In this document: positions 8,171-16,192 of the stretch, piece by piece
How the letters are laid out: each line of letters opens with the position of its first letter
Position numbering within the stretch: the first letter of the stretch is position 1
Assembly (NCBI GenBank): GCA_042095695.1
Contig: JBELMP010000009.1
Coordinates: 1 to 39,884 of the forward strand
DNA from: Maricaulis sp042095695
GTDB lineage: Bacteria; Pseudomonadota; Alphaproteobacteria; Caulobacterales; Maricaulaceae
DNA length: 39,884 nucleotides
Reading direction: 5' to 3'
The notes under the pieces: generated by a model
What the model was told of the DNA's origin: nothing
What the model saw: only the letters and a program-made list of their open reading frames with translations
The model's database searches: none
Position numbers and translations under genes: made by a program

Positions 8171-8563
8171 TTAATTCCCCAGATTGAGCCAGAGCAGGGC
8201 CGTCGGAATGACAGCTCCGATCATGATCAGGACCGAGCGACGATTGGACCCTTTCGGATCAAACCCCTTGCCGAAATCCCAGACCAGGTGGCGCAGGCCG
8301 TTCAGCCAATGATAGCTGACCGAATAGGTCAGGGCGATCAGACCGAAGCGGGTCAACCAGGCCATCGCGCCATCGAACAAAAAGGCGATCGACGCCTCGC
8401 TGCCTGTCGCCAGAAGAACCAGCCAGATCGAGATCGCGACGGCCCCGATATAATTGGCAATACCGGTCGCACGGTGAAGAATCGAAGACGCCATGGTCGC
8501 GTGCCAGCGCCAGACCTGGAGGTGTGGCGACATGGGACGCGGATCGGACCAATCGGAAGCCAT
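8171..8563 (-). CDS. sdhC: Succinate dehydrogenase cytochrome b556 subunit
   Basis: A 130-residue three-helix membrane protein with the family signature RPMSPHLQVWRW followed by SILHRATG, where serine and arginine line the quinone site, and HWLNGLRHLVWDFG, which carries the axial heme histidine. It is the first gene of sdhCDAB. The ATG at 8563 is preceded by AAAGGG eight to nine bases upstream. The candidate promoter at 8686-8713 would give a leader of about 115 bases. Confidence 0.95.
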   Translation of the reverse strand: MASDWSDPRPMSPHLQVWRWHATMASSILHRATGIANYIGAVAISIWLVLLATGSEASIAFLFDGAMAWLTRFGLIALTYSVSYHWLNGLRHLVWDFGKGFDPKGSNRRSVLIMIGAVIPTALLWLNLGN

Positions 8564-8681
8564 TCGGCACCCTTTCCTGTCTTTAGTGTCCAGACTGTCC
8601 GCCGATTTGCAGAACCGGCCAAGTCATGGATTTCCGCGGGGAGGACGCGACAGCCCTGACGCGCCCAATAGATATGTTGCG

Positions 8682-8713
8682 TGGCACAATAGGCCGCATT
8701 GTGTCAGGGTCAA
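8682..8713 (-). promoter_or_regulatory. Candidate sdhCDAB promoter with overlapping inverted repeat
   Basis: Read on the minus strand there is TTGACC (8713-8708), a 16-base spacer and TATTGT (8691-8686), a good sigma-70 match. The arms CACAAT and ATTGTG (8685-8690 and 8698-8703), separated by seven bases, extend with one mismatch to 8682-8706. This repeat covers the spacer and the -10 element, the place expected for a repressor. The regulator is unknown. Pattern only; no transcription start is known. Confidence 0.55.
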
Positions 8714-8770
8714 CGCGCGAACCAGAAGCCCGCTGACAACATCCGGACATGTTTCAGCTTTTGGTCATTC

Positions 8771-8791
8771 TCTTGCGAATTGATCGCAAGA
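8771..8791. promoter_or_regulatory. Perfect 8-bp inverted repeat upstream of the SDR gene
   Basis: The arms TCTTGCGA and TCGCAAGA match perfectly around the five-base centre ATTGA. It lies 54 bases upstream of the dehydrogenase start and about 60 bases from the sdh promoter. Size and symmetry fit a dimeric repressor site of TetR or similar type. No regulator gene is adjacent. Confidence 0.5.
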
Positions 8792-8844
8792 ATTTGGCCT
8801 TTGCAGCGGAGCGGACTAACTTTCGTTCAACAAAGGAGTGCTCC

Positions 8845-9714
8845 ATGCCCAAAACCCAAATGACCGCCGTTGTGACCGGCGCATCTACCGGTATCGGCTT
8901 TGGCTGTGTCGAAAAGCTTGTCGCCAAGAAATGGCACGTCTTCGCCGCCGTCCGAAAAGACGAGGACGCCAAGCGCCTCACCGATGCTTTCGGTGATGAT
9001 GTGACCCCGTTGATGATGGACGTCACCGATCAACCGGCGATTGATGCCGCCGCTGCTTTGGTGCGCGAAAAGCTCGATGGTCGAACCCTCAACGGGCTGG
9101 TGAATAATGCCGGCGTCGCTGTAGCCGGTCCGCTCCTGGAATTGCCGATCGAAGAATTCGAGCGCCAGATTGCCATCAATCTGACCGGACAGGTCCGCGT
9201 GACCCAGGCGTTCGGGCCTTTGCTTGGTGCGGATCTGGAGCTGCAGGGCCCGCCGGGACGGATCGTCATGATGTCCTCCATGGCTGGCGAGATGGGTGCC
9301 CCCTTCCTCGCCCCCTATGCGGCCTCCAAACACGGGCTGGAAGGCCTGTCCAAATCCCTGCGCCGCGAACTGAATGTCTATGGCATCCAGGTTATCGTGA
9401 TCGGCCCGGGCGCGGTGGCCACACCGATCTGGGGCAAGTCCGAGGAAGTCGAAGTGAGCGGTTATGGAAATTCTGTTTTCTATCACGCTCTGGTCGGATT
9501 GCGCGATTATATGACCCGGCTCGGTGCAAAGGGCTTCCCGCCCTCCAAAATTGCTGATCGCGTCTATCGGGCGTTCACGGACAAGCAACCGCGCTTCCGC
9601 TATGCCATTGTCCCCAATCGTTTTTCGAGCTGGTCACTGCCGCGCATGCTGCCCGCGCGTACAGTCGACAAGCTGGTCACCAAACGTATGGGACTGAACC
9701 GGATACGCGACTAG
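8845..9714 (+). CDS. Short-chain dehydrogenase/reductase (SDR)
   Basis: The start at 8845 is set by AAAGGAG eight bases upstream; a longer frame from 8749 lacks such support. The 289-residue protein is a classical SDR: TGASTGIG (11-18) binds NAD(P), NNAG is at 87-90, and the catalytic Ser145, Tyr158 and Lys162 (YAASK) are all present. The C-terminal 60 residues (LRDYMTRLGAKGFPPSKIADRVYRAF) form the substrate lid typical of retinol/17-beta-hydroxysteroid-like SDRs. The substrate is not predictable. It is transcribed divergently from sdh, and a palindrome in the intergenic region may control it. Confidence 0.88.
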   Translation: MPKTQMTAVVTGASTGIGFGCVEKLVAKKWHVFAAVRKDEDAKRLTDAFGDDVTPLMMDVTDQPAIDAAAALVREKLDGRTLNGLVNNAGVAVAGPLLELPIEEFERQIAINLTGQVRVTQAFGPLLGADLELQGPPGRIVMMSSMAGEMGAPFLAPYAASKHGLEGLSKSLRRELNVYGIQVIVIGPGAVATPIWGKSEEVEVSGYGNSVFYHALVGLRDYMTRLGAKGFPPSKIADRVYRAFTDKQPRFRYAIVPNRFSSWSLPRMLPARTVDKLVTKRMGLNRIRD

Positions 9715-9783
9715 CCCCGCGCTTGCGACCCGCCTCGGCGCAGTTCAAACTGTCGGAATGAACGCGCCGATCCGGGGATATCC

Positions 9784-11652
9784 ATGCACGTAAACTTCGC
9801 TCAGAGCTCACTTGCGGTGCTGGCCAGCATCGCGCTCCTGGCGGCCTGCTCGCCGGGGCCGGACACTGACGACACCGCCCCGCCTGCGGATGAGACCGCC
9901 GCAGCGACCATGGATGAGGCGCCGACGCTTAATGCACCGGATGACGAATCCGGGCCGACGGCGGCATTCGCACGACTGGTTGAAGATTATGAGGCCTATC
10001 AGCTGTCGCAAAGTGTGAGTGCGCAATCGCGACAGGGCAATCTCGACGCCATGGGGCGCTGGGATGACCTGTCCCCGGAAACGATTGCCGCACGCGAGGC
10101 CGAGATGGAGGGTTTCCTGGACCGGCTTGAGGAGATTGATCCGTCCTCGCTCAACCGCAGCGACCGTGTCTCCTTTGATGTTCTGGGCTATATCCTGCGC
10201 TTCCGTGTCGAGCTGGCGCAATTCGATACGGAACGCATCCCCTTCCTTTCGGATAGCGGATTTTTCTTCGACCCCTCCTATGCAGCAAGCTCGACCCGCC
10301 CACGCACAATTGAAGAGGGCGAGGCCTGGATCCGGCGCCTGGACGGCATCCCGGTTTTCTTCGAGGAAAATCTCACCTGGTTGCGAGCGGGCGTGGCAAG
10401 CGGCTTCACCCAGCCCCGGGTGATTGTTGACGGGACGATCTCGCAGCTTGAGGGGCTGAATGATCCCGACACCCTGCGCGACATTCTGCTCGGTCCCATC
10501 GATGCTCTGCCCATGGCGCTTGATGAAACGGAGCGTGACCGGCTGCGCACAGAGGCCATCAGCACTATCAATGAGACGGTTCTTCCTGCCTATCAGGACG
10601 TGCTGCGCTTCTACCAGGAGGAGTATTATCCCGGATCGCGCGATGCCATCGGCATATCCGAAGTGCCGGGGGGTCGTGAATATTATCAATCACTTGTGCG
10701 CTATCACACCACGCTGGACACCTCCCCGGAGGAAGTGCATCAGCGCGGGCTGAACGAAGTCGCCCGCATCCGCGGCGAGATGGAAGCCATAATCGCCGAG
10801 ACCGGTTTTGAAGGCAGTTTTGCCGAATTCCTGAATTTCCTGCGCACCGACCCGCAATTCTATGCCCGCAGCGAAGAAGAATTGCTCATGCATGCGGCCT
10901 GGATTTCCAAACGGGCCGATGATGCCATGCCCGCCTTTTTCGGTCGCATGCCGCGCCTGCCTTACGGGGTGCGCCCCGTCCCGGCGACGATGGCGCCCAC
11001 CTATACGACCGGGCGCTACTGGCCGGGAGATCTCGAGCGCGGGATCGCGGGCGGTTATATGGTGAATACTTATAATCTTGCCCAGCGCCCGCTTTATGTC
11101 CTGCCCGCGCTCAGCGTGCATGAGGCCGTACCCGGACACCATCATCAGATCGCGATTGCCCAGGAGCTGGAGGATCTGCCGGACTTCCGACGCCAGACCT
11201 ATATTACCGCCTTCGGGGAGGGCTGGGGGCTCTACACGGAGAATCTCGCCATCGATATGGGGCTTTATCGCACACCGTATGAGAATTTCGGCCGTTTGAC
11301 CTATGAAATGTGGCGGGCCTGCCGGCTCGTCGTCGATACGGGCATGCACTATATGGGCTGGACCCGTGAAGAGGCCGAAGCCTGCTTGCTCGAGAATTCT
11401 GCCCTGGCGCCCCACAATGTGCGCACCGAGATCCTGCGCTATATCGCCTGGCCGGGACAGGCCCTGGCCTACAAGACCGGCGAGTTGCTGATGCGAGACC
11501 TGCGCGCCGAGGCCGAACAAAGACTGGGCGAGTCTTTCGACATCCGCGACTTCCACGACACGCTGCTGGAAGATGGCGCCATGCCGCTCTCGGCCCTGGA
11601 GGCGAAAATGCGTAACTGGATGGATCAACAAGAAGCGGCGATGGCGAACTAG
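9784..11652 (+). CDS. DUF885 family lipoprotein, putative metal-dependent peptidase
   Basis: A 622-residue exported lipoprotein: the signal peptide ends in the lipobox LAAC (Cys22), followed by an acidic, proline/alanine-rich linker (to about 60). The rest matches DUF885, a large helical family related to M3-like peptidases and common in several copies in Caulobacterales relatives. HEAVPGHHHQ starting at His446 is the family version of a zinc-binding HEXXH-like site, with FGEGWGLYTE about 30 residues later supplying a glutamate ligand. It probably works in the periplasm or at the outer membrane; its substrate is unknown. It is a single gene between the SDR and the mtaB unit. Confidence 0.85.
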   Translation: MHVNFAQSSLAVLASIALLAACSPGPDTDDTAPPADETAAATMDEAPTLNAPDDESGPTAAFARLVEDYEAYQLSQSVSAQSRQGNLDAMGRWDDLSPETIAAREAEMEGFLDRLEEIDPSSLNRSDRVSFDVLGYILRFRVELAQFDTERIPFLSDSGFFFDPSYAASSTRPRTIEEGEAWIRRLDGIPVFFEENLTWLRAGVASGFTQPRVIVDGTISQLEGLNDPDTLRDILLGPIDALPMALDETERDRLRTEAISTINETVLPAYQDVLRFYQEEYYPGSRDAIGISEVPGGREYYQSLVRYHTTLDTSPEEVHQRGLNEVARIRGEMEAIIAETGFEGSFAEFLNFLRTDPQFYARSEEELLMHAAWISKRADDAMPAFFGRMPRLPYGVRPVPATMAPTYTTGRYWPGDLERGIAGGYMVNTYNLAQRPLYVLPALSVHEAVPGHHHQIAIAQELEDLPDFRRQTYITAFGEGWGLYTENLAIDMGLYRTPYENFGRLTYEMWRACRLVVDTGMHYMGWTREEAEACLLENSALAPHNVRTEILRYIAWPGQALAYKTGELLMRDLRAEAEQRLGESFDIRDFHDTLLEDGAMPLSALEAKMRNWMDQQEAAMAN

Positions 11653-11668
11653 GTGACACCTGACGCGC

Positions 11669-11698
11669 TTGACATTTATCGCCCGCTTCCCCTTATCC
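11669..11698 (+). promoter_or_regulatory. Candidate mtaB-ftsY promoter, leaderless
   Basis: A perfect TTGACA (11669-11674) is followed after 18 bases by TTATCC (11693-11698). The expected start of transcription, about seven bases downstream, falls at 11705-11706, which is the A of the mtaB ATG. No ribosome-binding site is present between promoter and ATG, consistent with a leaderless message. Confidence 0.55.
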
Positions 11699-11705
11699 AC
11701 AGCCC

Positions 11706-13040
11706 ATGAGCGCGCCTGATGACAACCCGGCCGCTTCCGGGGCCGATACACCGTCAACGCGTGAACCGGCTCAGGATGAAGGCCTCGATATCATGACCTT
11801 TGGCTGCCGCCTAAACGGGTGGGAGAGCGAGGTGATGCGCAAGCATGCCCGCGAGGCCGGGCTGACCAATACCATATTGGTGAATACCTGCGCCGTGACC
11901 AATGAGGCCGTGCGCCAGGCCCGCCAGCAGATCCGGCGGGCCCGCCGGGACAATCCCGACGCCAATATCATCGTCACCGGCTGTGCGGCCCAGGTTGACC
12001 CCGACATGTTCGCGGCGATGGATGAAGTTGATCGCGTCATCGGCAATGATGAAAAGCTCAAGGCCGAAACCTTCCAGCCCGCCAGCCTGCTCGGCGGCAC
12101 AGAGAAGGTTCGTGTCAACGACATCATGAGCGTGAAGGAGACCGCCGGCCATCTCGTCGAGGGCATGGAGGGTCGCGCCCGGGCCTATGTTCAGGTCCAG
12201 AATGGCTGTGATCACCGCTGCACATTCTGCATCATCCCTTATGGACGCGGCAATTCACGTTCAGTGCCGGCCGGTGAGGTCGTCGACCAGATCAAGACTC
12301 TGGTGGATCACGGTCATAGCGAAGTCGTCCTGACCGGGGTCGATCTTACCTCCTGGGGCGGGGATCTGCCCGGGACACCGGAACTGGGCCGGCTGGTGCA
12401 GGCAATCATCACCCAGGTGCCCGACCTGCCGCGCCTGCGCCTCTCCTCGATCGACGCGATCGAGATTGACGAGGCCCTGTTTGACGCGGTGACGGGTGAA
12501 ACCCGGGTCGCGCCATACCTGCATCTCTCGCTGCAGGCCGGTGATGACATGATCCTCAAGCGGATGAAGCGCCGTCATTTGCGCGATGACGCCATCGCCC
12601 TTACCCAGCGCCTCAAATCTGCGCGGCCGGAAATCGCCCTCGGCGCGGATCTGATCGCCGGCTTTCCCACAGAAACCGACGAGATGTTCGAGAATTCTCT
12701 GCGCCTGGTCGATGAATGCCAGCTTGCCTTTCTGCATGTCTTTCCATTCTCGCCACGCCCAGGAACACCGGCGGCGCGGATGCCGCAGCTTGATCGAACC
12801 CTCATCAAGGCGCGCGCCAACCGTTTGCGCGACAAGGCTGCAGAGGCCCTGCATGCACATCTGGAGAGGATGACCGGACGGGTCGAGGCCGCACTCATGG
12901 AACGCAAGGGTCTGGCCCGCGCGGCCAATTTCACACCGATCCGCCTGGCCGAGGACAGCCCGCCCAGACCGGGTGCGCTTGTCAATATTGATGTTTCCGG
13001 TCATGACGGCCGCGAATTACAGGGGGTGCTCACTGCATGA
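11706..13040 (+). CDS. mtaB: tRNA t6A37 methylthiotransferase MtaB
   Basis: A 444-residue radical-SAM enzyme that converts N6-threonylcarbamoyladenosine at position 37 of ANN-decoding tRNAs to the 2-methylthio form. The N-terminal methylthiotransferase domain has cluster ligands Cys34 (TFGCRLN), Cys62 and Cys93 (TGCAAQ). The radical SAM CXXXCXXC is CDHRCTFC at 168-175, followed by IIPYGRGNSRS, the MtaB rather than MiaB or RimO version. A TRAM-like C-terminus closes it. The first 25 residues are a low-complexity extension; because the promoter abuts this ATG, I keep it as start. The stop overlaps ftsY by four bases (ATGA). Confidence 0.93.
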   Translation: MSAPDDNPAASGADTPSTREPAQDEGLDIMTFGCRLNGWESEVMRKHAREAGLTNTILVNTCAVTNEAVRQARQQIRRARRDNPDANIIVTGCAAQVDPDMFAAMDEVDRVIGNDEKLKAETFQPASLLGGTEKVRVNDIMSVKETAGHLVEGMEGRARAYVQVQNGCDHRCTFCIIPYGRGNSRSVPAGEVVDQIKTLVDHGHSEVVLTGVDLTSWGGDLPGTPELGRLVQAIITQVPDLPRLRLSSIDAIEIDEALFDAVTGETRVAPYLHLSLQAGDDMILKRMKRRHLRDDAIALTQRLKSARPEIALGADLIAGFPTETDEMFENSLRLVDECQLAFLHVFPFSPRPGTPAARMPQLDRTLIKARANRLRDKAAEALHAHLERMTGRVEAALMERKGLARAANFTPIRLAEDSPPRPGALVNIDVSGHDGRELQGVLTA

Positions 13041-13966
13041 GTGAGAAAAAACCGGGTTTCTTTTCGCGCCTTGCCTCCGGCTTGCGCCGGTCATCATCGA
13101 AACTCTCCGAATCCGTCACCGCCATTTTCACCAAGCGCAAGCTGGACGCCGAAGCGCTGGAGGAGCTGGAAGATACACTGATCGCGGCGGACCTCGGCGC
13201 CAAGGCGGCCATGCGCGTCACCGAAAAGCTGGCCAAGGACCGGTTTGACAAGGAAGTCAGCGATGAGGAGGTTCGCACCGCGCTGGCTGAAGTGGTCGCA
13301 GAGACATTGCAGCCGCTTGAGCAACCGCTGGCGCTGGATGGAGAGACGCCGCGCATCGTCGTCTTTGTCGGGGTCAATGGCTCGGGCAAGACAACGACGC
13401 TGGGCAAGATCGCGGTGAAGCTGAAGCGCGAAGGTCGCAACCCTCTTCTTGTCGCCGGCGATACGTTTCGCGCCGCGGCCATCGAGCAGGTCTCCGTCTG
13501 GGGCGAGCGCGCCGGTACTCCAGTGGTCAAGCGGGAAATCGGCGGCGATGCCGCGGGCCTGGCCTTTGATGCGATTGAGCAGGCCGAGCGTGACGGGCAT
13601 GACGTGGTCTTGATCGATACCGCCGGCCGCCTTCAGAACAAGGCCGAGCTGATGGAAGAACTCAGGAAGATTGTTCGAGTCATCCGCAAGAAACGGCCGG
13701 ACGCGCCACATGAAACCCTGCTGGTGCTCGATGGCACGGTCGGCTCCAATGCTGTCTCGCAGGCCGAGGCTTTCCTGGAGGCCGCCGATGTCAGTGGCGT
13801 TATCATGACCAAGCTGGACGGCACCGCAAAAGGCGGGGCCCTGGTCCAGGTTGCGGAGACCTGCCAATTGCCGATCCACTATATCGGTGTGGGTGAGGGT
13901 GAGGCAGACCTTCAGCCCTTCGATGCACAGGCCTTTGCCCGCGCCCTGGCCGGGCTCGAGGCCTAG
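13037..13966 (+). CDS. ftsY: Signal recognition particle receptor FtsY
   Basis: A 309-residue SRP GTPase that docks ribosome-nascent-chain complexes at the inner membrane. It lacks the long acidic A domain of the E. coli protein and begins with an amphipathic membrane-targeting segment (KKPGFFSRLASGLRRS, residues 4-19). The helical N domain follows, then the G domain: P-loop GVNGSGKTT (112-120), DTFRAAA, DTAGR, and TKLDGTAKGG. It overlaps mtaB by four bases, and the EamA gene follows after two bases, so these appear to be one transcription unit. Confidence 0.96.
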   Translation: MSEKKPGFFSRLASGLRRSSSKLSESVTAIFTKRKLDAEALEELEDTLIAADLGAKAAMRVTEKLAKDRFDKEVSDEEVRTALAEVVAETLQPLEQPLALDGETPRIVVFVGVNGSGKTTTLGKIAVKLKREGRNPLLVAGDTFRAAAIEQVSVWGERAGTPVVKREIGGDAAGLAFDAIEQAERDGHDVVLIDTAGRLQNKAELMEELRKIVRVIRKKRPDAPHETLLVLDGTVGSNAVSQAEAFLEAADVSGVIMTKLDGTAKGGALVQVAETCQLPIHYIGVGEGEADLQPFDAQAFARALAGLEA

Positions 13967-13968
13967 GC

Positions 13969-14835
13969 TTGCTATCGGGCTGGAGCGATATCGGGCTGGC
14001 AAGCCTTGCCATGCTCGGCTCCGCCATCGCCCATGCCTTCATGACACTCCTGACCAAGAAGGCTCAAGACAAGCTGGTCTTTAGAGGTCTTTCGATCGGG
14101 ATTGTCGGCCTGCTCTTTCTTCCCTGGCTGGTCCTGCAACCGTGGCCAAGCTGGGAGGTCTGGCGCTTCCTCCTGGCAGGCGCCGTCGTTGTCTGGGCCT
14201 TCAACATGCTGTTGATCGAAGCCTTCAAGGCCGGGGAAATGAATCTGGCCTACCCGGTTATGCGCGGTGCCGCGCCCGCTCTGGCAGCGTTGTCGGCCTT
14301 TGTCTTTTTGAACGAGAGCTTATCCATATTGCAGCTTGCGGGACTTGGCCTTGCCTCCCTCGCGCTTCTGGGATTTGCCTGGCCGGAGCAGGGCGGGGCA
14401 CCGAAGGCTCGCGTGCTGATCCTCGCCTTTCTCGCCGCCAGCCTGACCGCGACCTACACCGTGATTGATGCGTCCGGGGTTCGCGCTGCGGACTCCGTCC
14501 TCATTTATGCAGGCTGGTTTTTCGTGCTCTCCGGCAGCCTGGTCTTCCTGACCGCGGTTCTGCGCCGGGGCCGCGCCATCCTGCCCAGGCTGCAGCAGGA
14601 ATTTCGTCCTGCCCTGGCGTCGATGTCGTTCAATTTCCTGACCTATAGCCTTGCCCTGTTTGCCTATTCGCGGGCGCCGGTGGCACCCATGTCCGCGCTG
14701 CGGGAGACCTCGATCATTTTCGGTGCAATCCTGTCGACCATCCTTCTCAAGGAGGCTTTCGGAAAACGGCGCATCGCGTTAGCAATCCTTTTGACGGCCG
14801 GCCTCGTACTAATACAGGTCAGCATGACCGAATAG
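13969..14835 (+). CDS. EamA-domain DMT-superfamily transporter
   Basis: A 288-residue membrane protein with about ten helices arranged as two EamA repeats (roughly 10-140 and 150-285). The family marks are recognisable: FNMLLIEAFKAGEMNLAYPV with the following charged loop, and near the C-terminus SRAPVAPMSALRETSIIFGA. Substrate unknown. The start is a TTG with GAGG seven bases upstream inside the end of ftsY; the first ATG (14011) would cut into helix 1 and has no ribosome site. It lies two bases after ftsY and nine bases before yciB, so it is co-transcribed with them. Confidence 0.83.
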   Translation: MLSGWSDIGLASLAMLGSAIAHAFMTLLTKKAQDKLVFRGLSIGIVGLLFLPWLVLQPWPSWEVWRFLLAGAVVVWAFNMLLIEAFKAGEMNLAYPVMRGAAPALAALSAFVFLNESLSILQLAGLGLASLALLGFAWPEQGGAPKARVLILAFLAASLTATYTVIDASGVRAADSVLIYAGWFFVLSGSLVFLTAVLRRGRAILPRLQQEFRPALASMSFNFLTYSLALFAYSRAPVAPMSALRETSIIFGAILSTILLKEAFGKRRIALAILLTAGLVLIQVSMTE

Positions 14836-14844
14836 GAGCCACGC

Positions 14845-15492
14845 GTGTCCCAGACCGAATCCACGACTGAGCAATCCTCCCGTCTACTGGTCGAGGCCGG
14901 ACCCATCGGGATCTGGATCGTCGTTTACAATGTCGCACGCGGCATGGCCGAGGATCAGGCCATCTATATCGGAACAGCGGCCTATATGATCGCTGCCACG
15001 CTTGCCCTGTTTGTTTCCATCCGAACAGAAAAGCGCGTACCGCCAATGCTGGTGATGACGACGGTGATCGTGCTGGGTTTCGGCGCAATCGGGATTTTCC
15101 TTCAGGATCCGATTTTCATCTATGCCAAGCCGACCATCATCAATCTGTTTTTGTCCTTCCTCGTGCTGGGGAGCCTGGCACTGGGGCATAATGTCTGGAA
15201 GCTTTTCTTCAAACACATCTTCGATCTGCCCGATCATGTCTGGACGATTTATGCGGTGCGCTGGGCACTCTGGTTTCAATTCCTGGCTTTCCTCAATGAG
15301 GTCATGTGGCGTCATATTATTGATTCCACTGTCCCGGTGAGCGCGCGCTGGTTTGAAGGCCTGGAGCTGACCGAAACCTTCTGGGCCAATGCGAAGCTCG
15401 GTGTAATGGTGCTGTCGCTGATTTTCGCCGCCCTGCAATTGCCGTTACTCTTCAAGTATCAAAACCGTAGTGAAGACGCCGCCGAGACCTGA
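14845..15492 (+). CDS. yciB: YciB/IspZ inner membrane septation protein
   Basis: A 215-residue inner-membrane protein of the YciB family, involved in envelope synthesis and septation; its biochemical role is not settled. Five hydrophobic segments and the conserved blocks KPTIINLFLSF, VWKLFF and LNEVMWRH are visible. The start is a GTG with AGGAG eight bases upstream. Downstream of ftsY and the EamA gene, the order ftsY-(transporter)-yciB is the usual alphaproteobacterial one. The tail SEDAAET is short and soluble. Confidence 0.9.
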   Translation: MSQTESTTEQSSRLLVEAGPIGIWIVVYNVARGMAEDQAIYIGTAAYMIAATLALFVSIRTEKRVPPMLVMTTVIVLGFGAIGIFLQDPIFIYAKPTIINLFLSFLVLGSLALGHNVWKLFFKHIFDLPDHVWTIYAVRWALWFQFLAFLNEVMWRHIIDSTVPVSARWFEGLELTETFWANAKLGVMVLSLIFAALQLPLLFKYQNRSEDAAET

Positions 15493-15510
15493 TTGAAAAA
15501 TCCGTGCTCG

Positions 15511-15520
15511 GACAATTGTC
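15511..15520. promoter_or_regulatory. Perfect 10-bp palindrome upstream of the MarR gene
   Basis: GACAATTGTC is fully self-complementary, 58 bases before the marR-like ATG and ten bases ahead of a TATAAATAG that could be a -10 element. No -35 at the right distance is convincing. MarR proteins usually bind such short palindromes and repress themselves, so autoregulation is a reasonable guess. Confidence 0.35.
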
Positions 15521-15578
15521 ATTTCCGCGTTATAAATAGGGTTTAAGATTAATAGCGTGGGATTGTGGGGCTGTTGCC

Positions 15579-16190
15579 ATGTCGCGTGATACGCCGGATA
15601 CGTCGGGCTTCATTTTGGCTGAATCGCCCGGCCATCTCTTGCACCGGGCCCAGCAATTTGCGGCCGAGCGCTTTTCCAAATCCATGGCCGGTGCCAAGCT
15701 GACCCAGCGTCAGTTTGCCGTTCTGCATGCCACCGCGCAGCAAGAAGGGTTGACCCAGACCGACCTGGTCAAAGCCACGGGTATTGATCGATCCACCCTC
15801 GCCGAGCTCGTCGCCCGCATGGTCAAGAACGGCCTGCTCGCACGCGAGAAGCTGGCTGATGATGCGCGCGCCAATGCCGTGCATCTTTCCGATCAGGGCC
15901 GGGCCTTGCTTGAGATTGCAACCATTGGCGCCATGGAGGCCGATGCAGCAATTCTCTCCTCCTTGCCGAAGAATAAGCGTGCGAGCTTCCTTGAAACGCT
16001 CCGCCGTATCGCTCTGACCCTGGAAAAGGGTGAGGAAGAGGCCAAGAAGGCGCGCGACAAGGAAAAAGAGAAAAAGAAAAAAGCGAAGAAGAAGGCCAAG
16101 GAGAAAGCCAAGCTGAAGGCCAAGAAGGCCGCCAAGAAAGCCGCGAAAAAAGCGCTGAGATCCACCGGGGGCACAGTCGCTGCCGAGTAA
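15579..16190 (+). CDS. MarR-family regulator with histone-H1-like lysine tail
   Basis: A 203-residue protein. Residues 15-145 form a MarR winged helix: the helix-turn-helix LTQTDLVKATGIDRSTLAEL (58-77), a wing around LAREKLADDARANAVHLSD, and C-terminal dimer helices. From 150 to 191 the sequence is almost only lysine, alanine and glutamate, with 22 lysines in 42 residues (for example KKAKEKAKLKAKKAAKKAAK), like the tail of histone H1 or bacterial H1-like proteins. It then ends STGGTVAAE. The tail probably adds non-specific DNA affinity. The target and ligand are unknown. It has its own upstream region after yciB and converges on ccmG with a two-base gap. Confidence 0.85.
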   Translation: MSRDTPDTSGFILAESPGHLLHRAQQFAAERFSKSMAGAKLTQRQFAVLHATAQQEGLTQTDLVKATGIDRSTLAELVARMVKNGLLAREKLADDARANAVHLSDQGRALLEIATIGAMEADAAILSSLPKNKRASFLETLRRIALTLEKGEEEAKKARDKEKEKKKKAKKKAKEKAKLKAKKAAKKAAKKALRSTGGTVAAE

Positions 16191-16192
16191 GC

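Noticed and set aside
8682..8700. Sigma-54 promoter at TGGCAC (8682)
   Set aside because: No TTGC element lies at the required distance, and it would point away from sdhC. The sigma-70 reading on the other strand is better.
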